The position numbers and the translations under genes are program-made. Under the pieces are notes generated by a model. That model did not search any database. It was given only the letters and a program-made list of their open reading frames with translations, and was not told the DNA's origin. A DNA stretch of 64,000 nucleotides, taken from Prevotella sp. GTDB taxonomy: Bacteria > Bacteroidota > Bacteroidia > Bacteroidales > Bacteroidaceae. This document shows positions 1 through 7,039 of this stretch, piece after piece (within the stretch, counting starts at the first letter, position 1; the number at the start of each line of letters is the position of its first letter). Location: positions 48,093-112,092 of the forward strand of contig JAFZAH010000042.1 of assembly GCA_017548275.1 (NCBI GenBank). Reading direction: 5' to 3'.

Positions 1-620
1 GCCGACACCATAAAGATGCCGCCCCAGGTATTGAATCCCAAATCAAGAGAATGACCCGCGGCACGAAGAGGCGGGTAATACCCCACCTGACTGGTGGGCG
101 CATAGAGCGCAAAGGGTATGAAGACCGCGAGCAACAACAACTGAAGGAGCGGATTGGCTGAGCAAAAGAAGTAAAAGAGGAAATAGGCCACCAACGTTAT
201 GATGGCGGCGGCAGGCAACGAGCGTCTCAATGCGCCGCGCAGTTCGGTCCATGTCAGGCCACGCAAACGCCCCTCACGATATTGATACAGGCTCATCAAC
301 GCCCCGGTGGAGGTAAACAGCATCAGCAATGCCAATGCCGTGACCAGCATATCAGCAGAGAAAAGCCCACGGTTCTTAAACGTAAAGCCAAACAACAATT
401 CCCCCATGTCGAAATGATCCCAAAAGAAATGATAAATAGTATTGACAGTGGATTGAGGCACTTGCAGCCATCCCAAGACGGCGGACAAGGGTACCAGCGG
501 CAACACGCAACAACGCAGCCACCAGCGGCGGTTCTCGCGCAGGAAGTCAATCGTGGCGGTAATCTTCTCACCCGGCTCGCGAACACGGAAAAAATCTATC
601 TTAGGCTGCTCGTTCTGCAT
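1..620 (-). CDS. Multi-pass membrane protein, C-terminus cut by window edge
   Basis: An open frame runs from an ATG at 620 to the window edge without a stop, giving 206 residues. It is hydrophobic, with membrane segments at about residues 35-51, 91-111, 137-153 and 157-173, and starts with a short charged cytosolic-looking stretch (MQNEQPKIDFFRVREPGEKI). The start overlaps the end of the SpoIIM-family gene by 20 bases, so the two are probably co-transcribed and translationally coupled. I do not recognise the family. Its position beside SpoIIM and RDD proteins suggests a membrane complex, but that is inference only. Confidence 0.75.
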   Translation of the reverse strand, partial: MQNEQPKIDFFRVREPGEKITATIDFLRENRRWWLRCCVLPLVPLSAVLGWLQVPQSTVNTIYHFFWDHFDMGELLFGFTFKNRGLFSADMLVTALALLMLFTSTGALMSLYQYREGRLRGLTWTELRGALRRSLPAAAIITLVAYFLFYFFCSANPLLQLLLLAVFIPFALYAPTSQVGYYPPLRAAGHSLDLGFNTWGGIFMVS

Positions 621-1566
621 CGCGATGGCGTTTAGAAGGTAAATAAACGTAATAGTACAGCACAAAAAGCAGCGAGAGGAGGATAACTGTCAGGCGGAGC
701 GCATCGGGCACATGTGTATAACGTGTGAATGTGCCCTCGATGAAAGCAGCCACAATCAGTACCGGCACGATACTGACCAAAATCTTCAGTCCGCGCTTCG
801 CACTGCGTCGGAACGACTCCAAGCGACTATAGGTACCGGGGAAAAGCCAGCCGTTTCCCATGGCGATACCTGCGCCGCCCGCAATGACAATGGCCGACAG
901 TTCGAGCGTGCCGTGGAGCATCATGGCCAGCAGACATTCGCCCAACACCCCGTGCTGCGCGAAGAAGGTGGGGAATGCGCCGACCATCAATCCGTTTTGC
1001 AAGAGATGGTATCCCGTGGCAAACGAGGTGAAGATGCCGGAAACGAAACAGATGAACGACACTAAGACATTGTTGAGCGTGATGCCGAGGAACATATCAA
1101 TCGGCGGCTCACCGTTATACACGGCCATGGGTTCGCCGTTTTGGATATTATTCAGCGTCATGTCCATATACTCGTCGCCGAGGATGTTGCGCACATATTC
1201 CTCGCCGCCCAGAGCGGTGAAGATGCCCATGACGACAGCCACGAGGAAGATGATGAGTGACAGACGCAACTCCTTGCGCCCTTCATAGACCGCCAGCGGC
1301 ACCTCATGCGTCCAGAAGGTAATCAGACGGCTCCATTTCTCGCGTTTGTGGTGATAGAGTTCGCCATGGAGCATCAGCGCCAGGTTGTTCAGGTATGATG
1401 TGACGCGCGAGTTGGGATAGTGGGTCTGTGCGAAGGCCAAATCAGCAGTCACTTCGGTGTAAGCCTCGACCAGTTCGTCAGGACTGCTGTTGGAGAAATC
1501 GAACGTGCGACGCTCGGCGATTTTCCACTTCTCCATGTTCTGCCGGATAAATATGGCTTCTTTCAT
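601..1566 (-). CDS. SpoIIM (stage II sporulation protein M, DUF95) family membrane protein
   Basis: A 321-residue integral membrane protein with a soluble N-terminal part of about 100 residues followed by several hydrophobic helices (for example around LIIFLVAVVMGIFTAL and FICFVSGIFTSFATGY). Spacing and glycine-rich helices match SpoIIM/DUF95 proteins of non-sporulating bacteria, whose function is not established. I chose the ATG at 1566 (MKEAIFIRQ). A longer frame reaches 1629, but its extra residues are translated from the intergenic GAATT repeat and lie in the probable leader. It diverges from the RDD gene, which commonly accompanies SpoIIM proteins in Bacteroidota. Confidence 0.8.
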   Translation of the reverse strand: MKEAIFIRQNMEKWKIAERRTFDFSNSSPDELVEAYTEVTADLAFAQTHYPNSRVTSYLNNLALMLHGELYHHKREKWSRLITFWTHEVPLAVYEGRKELRLSLIIFLVAVVMGIFTALGGEEYVRNILGDEYMDMTLNNIQNGEPMAVYNGEPPIDMFLGITLNNVLVSFICFVSGIFTSFATGYHLLQNGLMVGAFPTFFAQHGVLGECLLAMMLHGTLELSAIVIAGGAGIAMGNGWLFPGTYSRLESFRRSAKRGLKILVSIVPVLIVAAFIEGTFTRYTHVPDALRLTVILLSLLFVLYYYVYLPSKRHRDAERAA

Positions 1567-1620
1567 GAATGTGGAATTGTGAATTATGAATTGTGAATTA
1601 TGAATTGTGAATTGTGAATT
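1567..1620. repeat. Intergenic GAATT-type short repeat (family A)
   Basis: Five to six imperfect units of the form tgaattgtgaatta are arranged head to tail just before the SpoIIM start codon. The same unit occurs near 6759-6846, 11262-11294 and 45210-45269. The repeat lies in the presumed 5' leader of the SpoIIM transcript. Confidence 0.85.
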
Positions 1621-1637
1621 AAATCCCACTTATCGTT

Positions 1638-1667
1638 GCAAAATTATAGAGAAAATATTATTTTTGC
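1638..1667. promoter_or_regulatory. Divergent Bacteroidota -7 boxes for the SpoIIM and RDD genes
   Basis: On the minus strand 1646-1638 reads TAATTTTGC, and on the plus strand 1659-1667 reads TATTTTTGC. Both fit the Bacteroidota -7 consensus TAnnTTTG. The plus-strand box would start transcription near 1672, upstream of the ATG at 1693, which supports that start for the RDD protein. Confidence 0.6.
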
Positions 1668-1692
1668 AAACAAAAATAGGAGAAAAATTACT

Positions 1693-2424
1693 ATGGCTGA
1701 AACAAATATCACCACAGGACAATACGTACGACTGAGCATGCCGGCGGCGAGCGTGCTCTCACGTATCACGGCGTGGATAATCGACGGGGCGCTGATGCTT
1801 TTCTATACAATAATAATGGCATCCATGGTATCCATCATGATGATAAGAGCCTCGCAAACTATCAAGACTATCGTCATCATCATGTTCATCGCACTGCCTA
1901 TATATTTTTATCCCTTTTTATGCGAGAAATGCTGGAAAGGAAAGACACTTGGCAAACATGTGATGAACATCCATGTGGTCAACCTCGACGGGTCGCGACC
2001 CTCCACCGGGCAACTGCTCATACGGTGGCTGTTGTTCCTCGTCGACGGTTTGCTGCTCGGGCCCAGCATTGGTATTTTGTCTATCATCTTCACGCGCAAC
2101 AGCCAACGGTTAGGCGACTTAGCGGCTGGTACCGTTGTCGTTCGCACGAAGGATTATGCCAAGATGCACATCCGTTTGCAGGACTTCCTGTTCAACAACC
2201 CCAATTACCGGCCTTTCTACACCGAGGCGGCCAACCTGTCGTGGCGGCAGGCGGAGACCATTGCCCGCGTGCTGCACGAGCCCATGGACATCAACCACCG
2301 CCGTCAATTGATTCCCCAGTTGGCGCAGCAGGTACAACAAACGCTTAACATCACACCCGTGATGCCGCCCGAGCAGTTCCTACAAACCATCGTCAACGAT
2401 TACTATTATTACGATGTGAGGTAG
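1693..2424 (+). CDS. RDD family membrane protein
   Basis: This 243-residue protein begins MAETNITTGQYVRLSMPAAS and contains the RDD signature region: SRITAWIIDG at the start of the first helix, then a hydrophobic helix (LMLFYTIIMASMVSIMMI), a second helix ending in PFLCEKCWKGKTLGKHVM, and a third with RWLLFLVDGLLLG. The C-terminal 80 residues are soluble. RDD proteins are small membrane proteins of mostly unknown role, some linked to ion transport. The start is the first ATG after a -7 box at 1659-1667; the longer in-frame extension begins with TTG upstream of the predicted transcript start. Confidence 0.85.
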   Translation: MAETNITTGQYVRLSMPAASVLSRITAWIIDGALMLFYTIIMASMVSIMMIRASQTIKTIVIIMFIALPIYFYPFLCEKCWKGKTLGKHVMNIHVVNLDGSRPSTGQLLIRWLLFLVDGLLLGPSIGILSIIFTRNSQRLGDLAAGTVVVRTKDYAKMHIRLQDFLFNNPNYRPFYTEAANLSWRQAETIARVLHEPMDINHRRQLIPQLAQQVQQTLNITPVMPPEQFLQTIVNDYYYYDVR

Positions 2425-2532
2425 GAGACTAAAAAACAACGGATTTCACGAATTTCACGGATTTGAGTTAAGGACTGAGGGAAGAACCCAAAACCTCTAC
2501 CCTAAGCTAGCGGGTATTATTCCGTCAATCAG

Positions 2533-2565
2533 TTCCCTCCCTATGGGAGGGTTAGGGTGGGTTTT
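2533..2565. repeat. GC-rich REP-like palindrome
   Basis: The sequence ccctccctatgggaggg forms a small palindrome followed by ttagggtggg. Closely similar copies (ccctccc-loop-gggaggg flanked by a ccaccc-type tail) occur at 6781-6813, 8391-8423 and 48004-48034, with a degenerate one at 6652-6682. All are intergenic. Confidence 0.8.
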
Positions 2566-2576
2566 CATTTAAGCAC

Positions 2577-2640
2577 AAAAAAAAGGACTCCGCCGAGTCC
2601 CAACCTTTGTTAACCTTAAATCTAATACTATGAAAAACAC
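2577..2640 (-). ncRNA. Small RNA with its own promoter and terminator, possibly Bacteroidales-1 RNA
   Basis: On the minus strand a Bacteroidota promoter is followed by about 45 nucleotides without a reading frame, then a hairpin (GGACTC/GAGTCC, 2585-2600) and eight T residues. This makes a free-standing transcript of about 64 nt. The internal sequence, including TTTTTCATAGTATTAG, resembles from memory a short conserved Bacteroidales noncoding RNA described as lying between a Bacteroidota promoter and a terminator (the Bacteroidales-1 motif). The transcript call is strong; the family name is tentative. Confidence 0.7.
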
Positions 2641-2643
2641 AGT

Positions 2644-2677
2644 GCAAAGTTAAGGCATACACCTTATTAATACCAAA
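2644..2677 (-). promoter_or_regulatory. Promoter of the small RNA
   Basis: The -7 box TAACTTTGC (2652-2644) lies 21 nt downstream of a TTTG -33 element (2677-2674). Spacing and sequence fit the Bacteroidota primary sigma factor consensus. Confidence 0.75.
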
Positions 2678-3009
2678 TGTTTGGATAGATTTTTCAATTG
2701 AAAGTTTAATTTCTTGATTTATATCAATTCGAAAGTTGTGTACGCACACTAAAACAAATCAGAAACGGGATTGTTTATGGATTACGAATTCTGTTCGTTC
2801 TTGCCCTCTGACATACTCTTCTAACCTATGGGCATTCATCGGGGAGGACGTTCATCGGAAACCAACAGAACGGGAGACCAATTGCGATTCTGACTGTCCT
2901 CTGCTCACTAAAAAAACCGTGATTTCGGACAAATTGAGAGGGTGTTTGGTTATTTGTCCGAAATATGGGGAGGTGTCCGAAGCAGACGACACCATTCTTC
3001 ACGTTATTC

Positions 3010-3042
3010 TTGGAAACAGGGGCTTTTGCACTGTACCTTTGC
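3010..3042 (+). promoter_or_regulatory. Promoter of the PepSY-like lipoprotein gene
   Basis: TTGG at 3010-3013 is followed after 20 nt by TACCTTTGC at 3034-3042, a close fit to the Bacteroidota promoter. It leaves a leader of about 50 nt before the ATG at 3099. Confidence 0.75.
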
Positions 3043-3098
3043 AATGTCAAAAGACAAAAACCAAATAATAATCAACAACAAACAATAAAAAAGTCATT

Positions 3099-3560
3099 AT
3101 GAGAACTATAAAAAAACTGGCAATGTTGATACTGACGGGTATCCTTTCCGTACTATCATTCTTCGCCTGCACCGACGATAGTAAAATGGCTTTCGTGAAT
3201 GACACAACGATAGACAGCAATGAACTCCCAGTGACCGCACAGATATTCATCAACGAGTCTTTCCCCAGAGCCCACATCATCTCCATAGATTTTGAAGAAG
3301 CAAAATATGAGGTGCGACTGAATAACGGCACGGAAATCGACTTCGACTTAAACGGCAACTGGGAAATGGTTGACTGCCTTCTTAGGGAAATCCCCGCCCA
3401 TATCATCCCCATCGAGGTTGCAAACACCGTGAAGGAACAGTTCCCTGATGCTGAAATCACGAGAATCGAAAAAGAGCATTATGGCTATGACGTTGAACTG
3501 TCAAACGACCTTGACCTGAAATTCAACTATCAAGGTATGATTCTCGACATGGGGTTCTAA
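3099..3560 (+). CDS. PepSY-like lipoprotein
   Basis: This 153-residue protein starts with a lipoprotein signal peptide: basic MRTIKK, a hydrophobic core, then LSFFAC with the probable lipidated cysteine at residue 24. The mature part holds two repeats of the beta-lactamase-inhibitor/PepSY-like fold, each with an F(P/D)A segment followed by a strand ending YEVRLNNG or YDVELSND. Such proteins are common, secreted and of unknown function in Bacteroidota. It has its own promoter and a strong terminator, so it appears monocistronic. Confidence 0.85.
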   Translation: MRTIKKLAMLILTGILSVLSFFACTDDSKMAFVNDTTIDSNELPVTAQIFINESFPRAHIISIDFEEAKYEVRLNNGTEIDFDLNGNWEMVDCLLREIPAHIIPIEVANTVKEQFPDAEITRIEKEHYGYDVELSNDLDLKFNYQGMILDMGF

Positions 3561-3618
3561 AATAAATGAAAAAGAATTCTGAGATTTAATAATGATACTT
3601 TCTTTACTTGAAAAGGCT

Positions 3619-3643
3619 GTGCCGTGAGGTACAGTTTTTTTGT
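3619..3643 (+). terminator. Rho-independent terminator after the PepSY-like gene
   Basis: CTGTGCC-gtga-GGTACAG forms a 7-bp stem (one G-U pair) with a tetraloop, followed by eight T residues. Confidence 0.85.
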
Positions 3644-3670
3644 GATATAAAGCCCCCTGCCGATTTGTAT

Positions 3671-6646
3671 CTATCCTTCTGAGTCTGACGGTAGGCTCAC
3701 CACACCTTCTTGCTTTTTGCCGTCCATCATGATTTTCAGGGGATGGGGGAAGCGTACCACGCGCACATAGCCCGTCTCGTCGATGGCGGGCATGGCATCG
3801 AGAATGTCTTTTTGGAAGATGCCGTTTCCGGTGAAGGTGTTGATGGTAAAGTAGCCCACGCCGAACGAGGTGAGATTCTGGAAGAAATGTGTGCCCTGCG
3901 AGGGATCGACACGGTAGTTCTTCAGTGCCACCTCGACAATGATGCGCGCAGCGCTGATGTGAGGCCATTTCACGGGGATGCCCAGCCAATAATCAGACGA
4001 GCCCCAGCGGCCCGGCCCCACCAGTACATAATTGCGTCCCTCGTCGAGGTAACGGCGGTTGATGCGCTCGATATGGTCGGCGATGGTGGGGTTGTTCGAC
4101 GCGGTAAACTCATCGTCGGTCTTCACATACACCACATCGGTCACATCCTCGCTGATGCCGTGGCCGAGCGAATTGTGCGAGCGCAGCAGGCACTGCTCGT
4201 CGGGGATGGAAAGAATATCCACATCCAACACCTGTTTGGCATCGACGATAGGACGTATCTGCAAGAGGTAGAACTCGCCAGTGCGGTCGTCGTTGATGTT
4301 GCAGGCAAACTCTATCTCCACGGGGCGTCGCATGCTCTCTGCACCACGCGTCATGGCCAGTTGCATGATTTCCGGCAGTGGGAACACACCCTGTTGCAAC
4401 ACTCCGCTGAAGGTGATGACCTTGCGCCCGCCCTCATATATGCCGTCGCGTATCACCTGATCGTAAGGATCGAAGGTCGAAGCGATGTAATTGAGCGAGC
4501 GGTCTTTGTCGGCCTCCTTCACACGCAAGTTGAGGATATTGAAACCGTCATCGACCTTGAAGTCACTGCCCACATGTTCCATGTCGAGCGCATAGAAGCG
4601 TGTCTGCGTCTCGCGGAGTGCCGTTTCCATCTCACTGGTCTGCAACACTTGGTTGGGATGGTAAGGGCTGACACGCAACGTCTGTCCGCCATCGACGATG
4701 TATTTGCCCAGTCCGAGCGCCAAATTGGCAATGCCGTCCTCAGCCCGCTCGTCGCCGATGGGATAGTAATTGAGCGAACGCAGCACACCGCTGATATTGG
4801 GATAGAAACGGCTGCCGTATTGATGACCTACCACCTCTTGCAGGATGACCGCCATCTTCTCCTGGTCGATGACGTTGCTCGTGGCGGTCATATAGGCTTT
4901 CGAGTCGCGGTAATAGACCGACGCATACACCGCCTTGATGGCACACGCCAACATGCTCAACATCTCGTATTTATCCTCGAGATAAGGTATCATGTAGGTG
5001 GAATAGATGCCGGCGAAGGGCTGGTAGTGGGCGTCTTCGAGCAGCGATGACGAGCGCACCGCGATGGGGCACTTCGTGGCCTCGAAGAACGTGAAGAAGT
5101 CGGCAATGAGCGTGTCGGGCAACTGTGCTTTGAGGAAATGGCGGAGAATGAACTCATCGTCGGCATCCGACAATGCGACACGGTACAGGTCGTTGTTCTC
5201 CATGAACTGGTCGAAGAGGTCGGTGCAAAGCACCAGTGTCTTCGGAATGGACACCGTGGCGTTCTCAAACTGGTTGAACTCGGGATGGCGCTTGATGACA
5301 TTGTCGAGGAAGGCCAGTCCCCTACCCTTTCCGCCAAGCGACCCCTCACCAATACGGGCAAAGTGGGCATATTTGTCGAACTTGCCGCGGTCGAACACCG
5401 CCACCACGCCGATGTTCTTCATTTTCCGGTACTGCACGATGGCGTCGAAAATAATCTGGCGGTGGGCATCCACATCCTGCAACTTATGCCATGTGACATG
5501 CTTCAGGAAGGCCGACACGGGGAAGATGGCACGGGCGGAGAGCCAACGGCTCACATGGTTGCGCGACACGTGATAGAGCATCGAGTCGCGCGGGATACGG
5601 AAGATGTTGTCCTGCAACTCCTTCAAGGTGCTCACACGCATAATCTCGTTGTGGGTGACTGGGTCACGGAAGATGAAGTCGCCGAAACCCATGTGCTCGG
5701 CTATCAGGTGACGCAGGTCGAGGTTGCGCGACTTGGAACTCTTGTTCACATAGTGGAACCGTTCTTTTTTCGCTTTCTCCTCGTTCTCCTCCTCAGCACT
5801 CTGCAGGATGAGCGGCACATACTCATTACGCTCGCGGATGGTACGCAACAGACGGAAGCCCGCTTCTGGGTCTTTCACGCCCTCGCGCGGGAAGCGCACG
5901 TCGCTGATGACGCCCTGTATATTGTCGTGATAGCGGTCGTAGAGGTCGAGCGCCTCCTCGTAAGTACGCGCCAGCACCACCTTGGGACGACCGCGCTTGC
6001 GTTGTGCGGCGGCGTGAGGGGTAAGCGCTTCGGTCGAGAAGTTCTTGCTCTGCACAAGGATATAATGGTAGAGGTTGGGCAGGATGGACGAGTAGAAACG
6101 GATGTTGTCCTCAACAAGGAGGATAACCTGTACACCCGCCTCAGCGATGTCATGGTCGATGTTCATGCGGTCCTCTATCAACTTGATGATGGAGAGGATG
6201 ACATTGGTATCGCCCAACCAGCAGAAGACATAGTCGAAGATGGAGAGGTCCTCGTCCTGCATGCGCCGCGTGATGCCGTGAGAAAACGGAGTGAGCACCA
6301 CGCAGGGAATGTCGGGGAAGTCGGCTTTCACGTCGCGGGCCACAGAGAAGGCGTCGTTGTCGGCATTACCCGGCATACAAATCACCAAGTTAATCTCCGT
6401 CATTTCCATCACATGACGAGCCTCCTCGGTGGTGCTGACCTGCGTAAACGTAGGCGGATAGCGCAGACCCAGTTCCATATATTCGTCAAACACCTTCTGA
6501 TCGACGCGCCCGTCATCCTCCAACATGAACGCATCATAGGGATTGGCGATGATGAGCACGTTGGTGATACGCTTGGTCATGAGGTTGACAAACGACACGT
6601 CTTTCAAAAGAAACTTACTCCACTGTTCGGGTATCTTATCTTCCAT
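3671..6646 (-). CDS. Receiver-like / PEP-synthase ATP-binding-domain fusion protein
   Basis: This 991-residue protein is usually named phosphoenolpyruvate synthase by similarity, but its architecture differs. Residues 25-165 resemble a degenerate receiver. Residues 172-305 look like a true CheY-like receiver with the acidic pair in LLVEDN (178-181), a possible phospho-acceptor Asp249 in ISDVRFP and Lys302. From about residue 440 comes the pyruvate-phosphate-dikinase N-terminal ATP-binding domain (GSLGGKGRGLAFL, CPIAVRSSSLLED, then EFYLLQIRPIV). I see no swivelling phosphohistidine domain and no PEP/pyruvate TIM barrel, so ordinary PEP synthase activity is unlikely. I prefer the ATG at 6646; the 14 extra residues upstream come from a REP-like repeat. 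Confidence 0.8.
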   Translation of the reverse strand: MEDKIPEQWSKFLLKDVSFVNLMTKRITNVLIIANPYDAFMLEDDGRVDQKVFDEYMELGLRYPPTFTQVSTTEEARHVMEMTEINLVICMPGNADNDAFSVARDVKADFPDIPCVVLTPFSHGITRRMQDEDLSIFDYVFCWLGDTNVILSIIKLIEDRMNIDHDIAEAGVQVILLVEDNIRFYSSILPNLYHYILVQSKNFSTEALTPHAAAQRKRGRPKVVLARTYEEALDLYDRYHDNIQGVISDVRFPREGVKDPEAGFRLLRTIRERNEYVPLILQSAEEENEEKAKKERFHYVNKSSKSRNLDLRHLIAEHMGFGDFIFRDPVTHNEIMRVSTLKELQDNIFRIPRDSMLYHVSRNHVSRWLSARAIFPVSAFLKHVTWHKLQDVDAHRQIIFDAIVQYRKMKNIGVVAVFDRGKFDKYAHFARIGEGSLGGKGRGLAFLDNVIKRHPEFNQFENATVSIPKTLVLCTDLFDQFMENNDLYRVALSDADDEFILRHFLKAQLPDTLIADFFTFFEATKCPIAVRSSSLLEDAHYQPFAGIYSTYMIPYLEDKYEMLSMLACAIKAVYASVYYRDSKAYMTATSNVIDQEKMAVILQEVVGHQYGSRFYPNISGVLRSLNYYPIGDERAEDGIANLALGLGKYIVDGGQTLRVSPYHPNQVLQTSEMETALRETQTRFYALDMEHVGSDFKVDDGFNILNLRVKEADKDRSLNYIASTFDPYDQVIRDGIYEGGRKVITFSGVLQQGVFPLPEIMQLAMTRGAESMRRPVEIEFACNINDDRTGEFYLLQIRPIVDAKQVLDVDILSIPDEQCLLRSHNSLGHGISEDVTDVVYVKTDDEFTASNNPTIADHIERINRRYLDEGRNYVLVGPGRWGSSDYWLGIPVKWPHISAARIIVEVALKNYRVDPSQGTHFFQNLTSFGVGYFTINTFTGNGIFQKDILDAMPAIDETGYVRVVRFPHPLKIMMDGKKQEGVVSLPSDSEG

Positions 6647-6651
6647 AGTAT

Positions 6652-6682
6652 GAGCCTCCCCCGCGCCCCCTCCCAAGTAGGG
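6652..6682. repeat. Degenerate REP-like palindrome
   Basis: The GC-rich sequence cctccc...ccctccc-aagta-gggag immediately precedes the start of the receiver/PEP-binding gene. It resembles the REP-like elements at 2533 and 6781. Confidence 0.5.
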
Positions 6683-6758
6683 AGACACTGATTAGGGTAT
6701 TATTAGTTGTTTATTACTTTGTCGTTATTGCAATCAGGATTTCCGGGGCTTCCGGAGA

Positions 6759-6846
6759 ATGAATTGTCAATTATGAATTAAACCCACCCCGGCCCTCCCC
6801 AAGGGAGGGGGAGATTATTGTGAATTATGAATTGTCAATTGTGAAT
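6759..6846. repeat. Mosaic of GAATT repeats and a REP-like palindrome
   Basis: GAATT units (6759-6780), a REP-like palindrome with arms ccctcccc/gggaggggg (6781-6813) and more GAATT units (6818-6846) lie side by side. The mosaic sits in the presumed leader of the receiver/PEP-binding gene, whose probable -7 box is just beyond it. Confidence 0.8.
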
Positions 6847-6855
6847 AGTATCCGT

Positions 6856-6864
6856 GCAAAAGTA
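6856..6864 (-). promoter_or_regulatory. Probable -7 box for the receiver/PEP-binding gene
   Basis: Minus strand TACTTTTGC fits TAnnTTTG. No convincing -33 element is visible at the usual distance. It implies a leader of about 200 nt that contains the repeats. Confidence 0.45.
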
Positions 6865-6956
6865 GTAAAAAAATGTGGAAAGGAAGTGAGACGTGAAACA
6901 AAAAAAAGGCAGAATGACAAAAAGGCAGAGAAAAGGCTAAAAAAAACTCGTTTTTA

Positions 6957-6989
6957 TTTGGAGCATATCGGAATAATCTCTATATTTGC
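6957..6989 (+). promoter_or_regulatory. Promoter of gdhA
   Basis: TTTG at 6957-6960, a 20-nt spacer, then TATATTTGC at 6981-6989. Both elements match the Bacteroidota consensus, leaving a leader of about 45 nt. Confidence 0.8.
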
Positions 6990-7039
6990 ATGGTCTTTTG
7001 ACACTATGTAACACGTTAACCTAATAAATATTATTTACT

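Noticed and set aside
1567-1620. CRISPR array
   Set aside because: Units are only about 14 bases, imperfect and without distinct spacers; no cas genes are in the window.
1567-1629. Longer N-terminus for the SpoIIM-family protein
   Set aside because: The added residues (NSQF-type) are a translation of the GAATT repeat, not protein sequence; the probable promoter box lies just beyond.
2736-3068. A 110-codon open frame upstream of the PepSY-like gene
   Set aside because: No recognisable domain, overlaps the promoter of the next gene, and codon pattern looks random.
3671-6646. Ordinary phosphoenolpyruvate synthase (ppsA)
   Set aside because: The swivelling histidine and PEP barrel domains were not seen, so the symbol was withheld.
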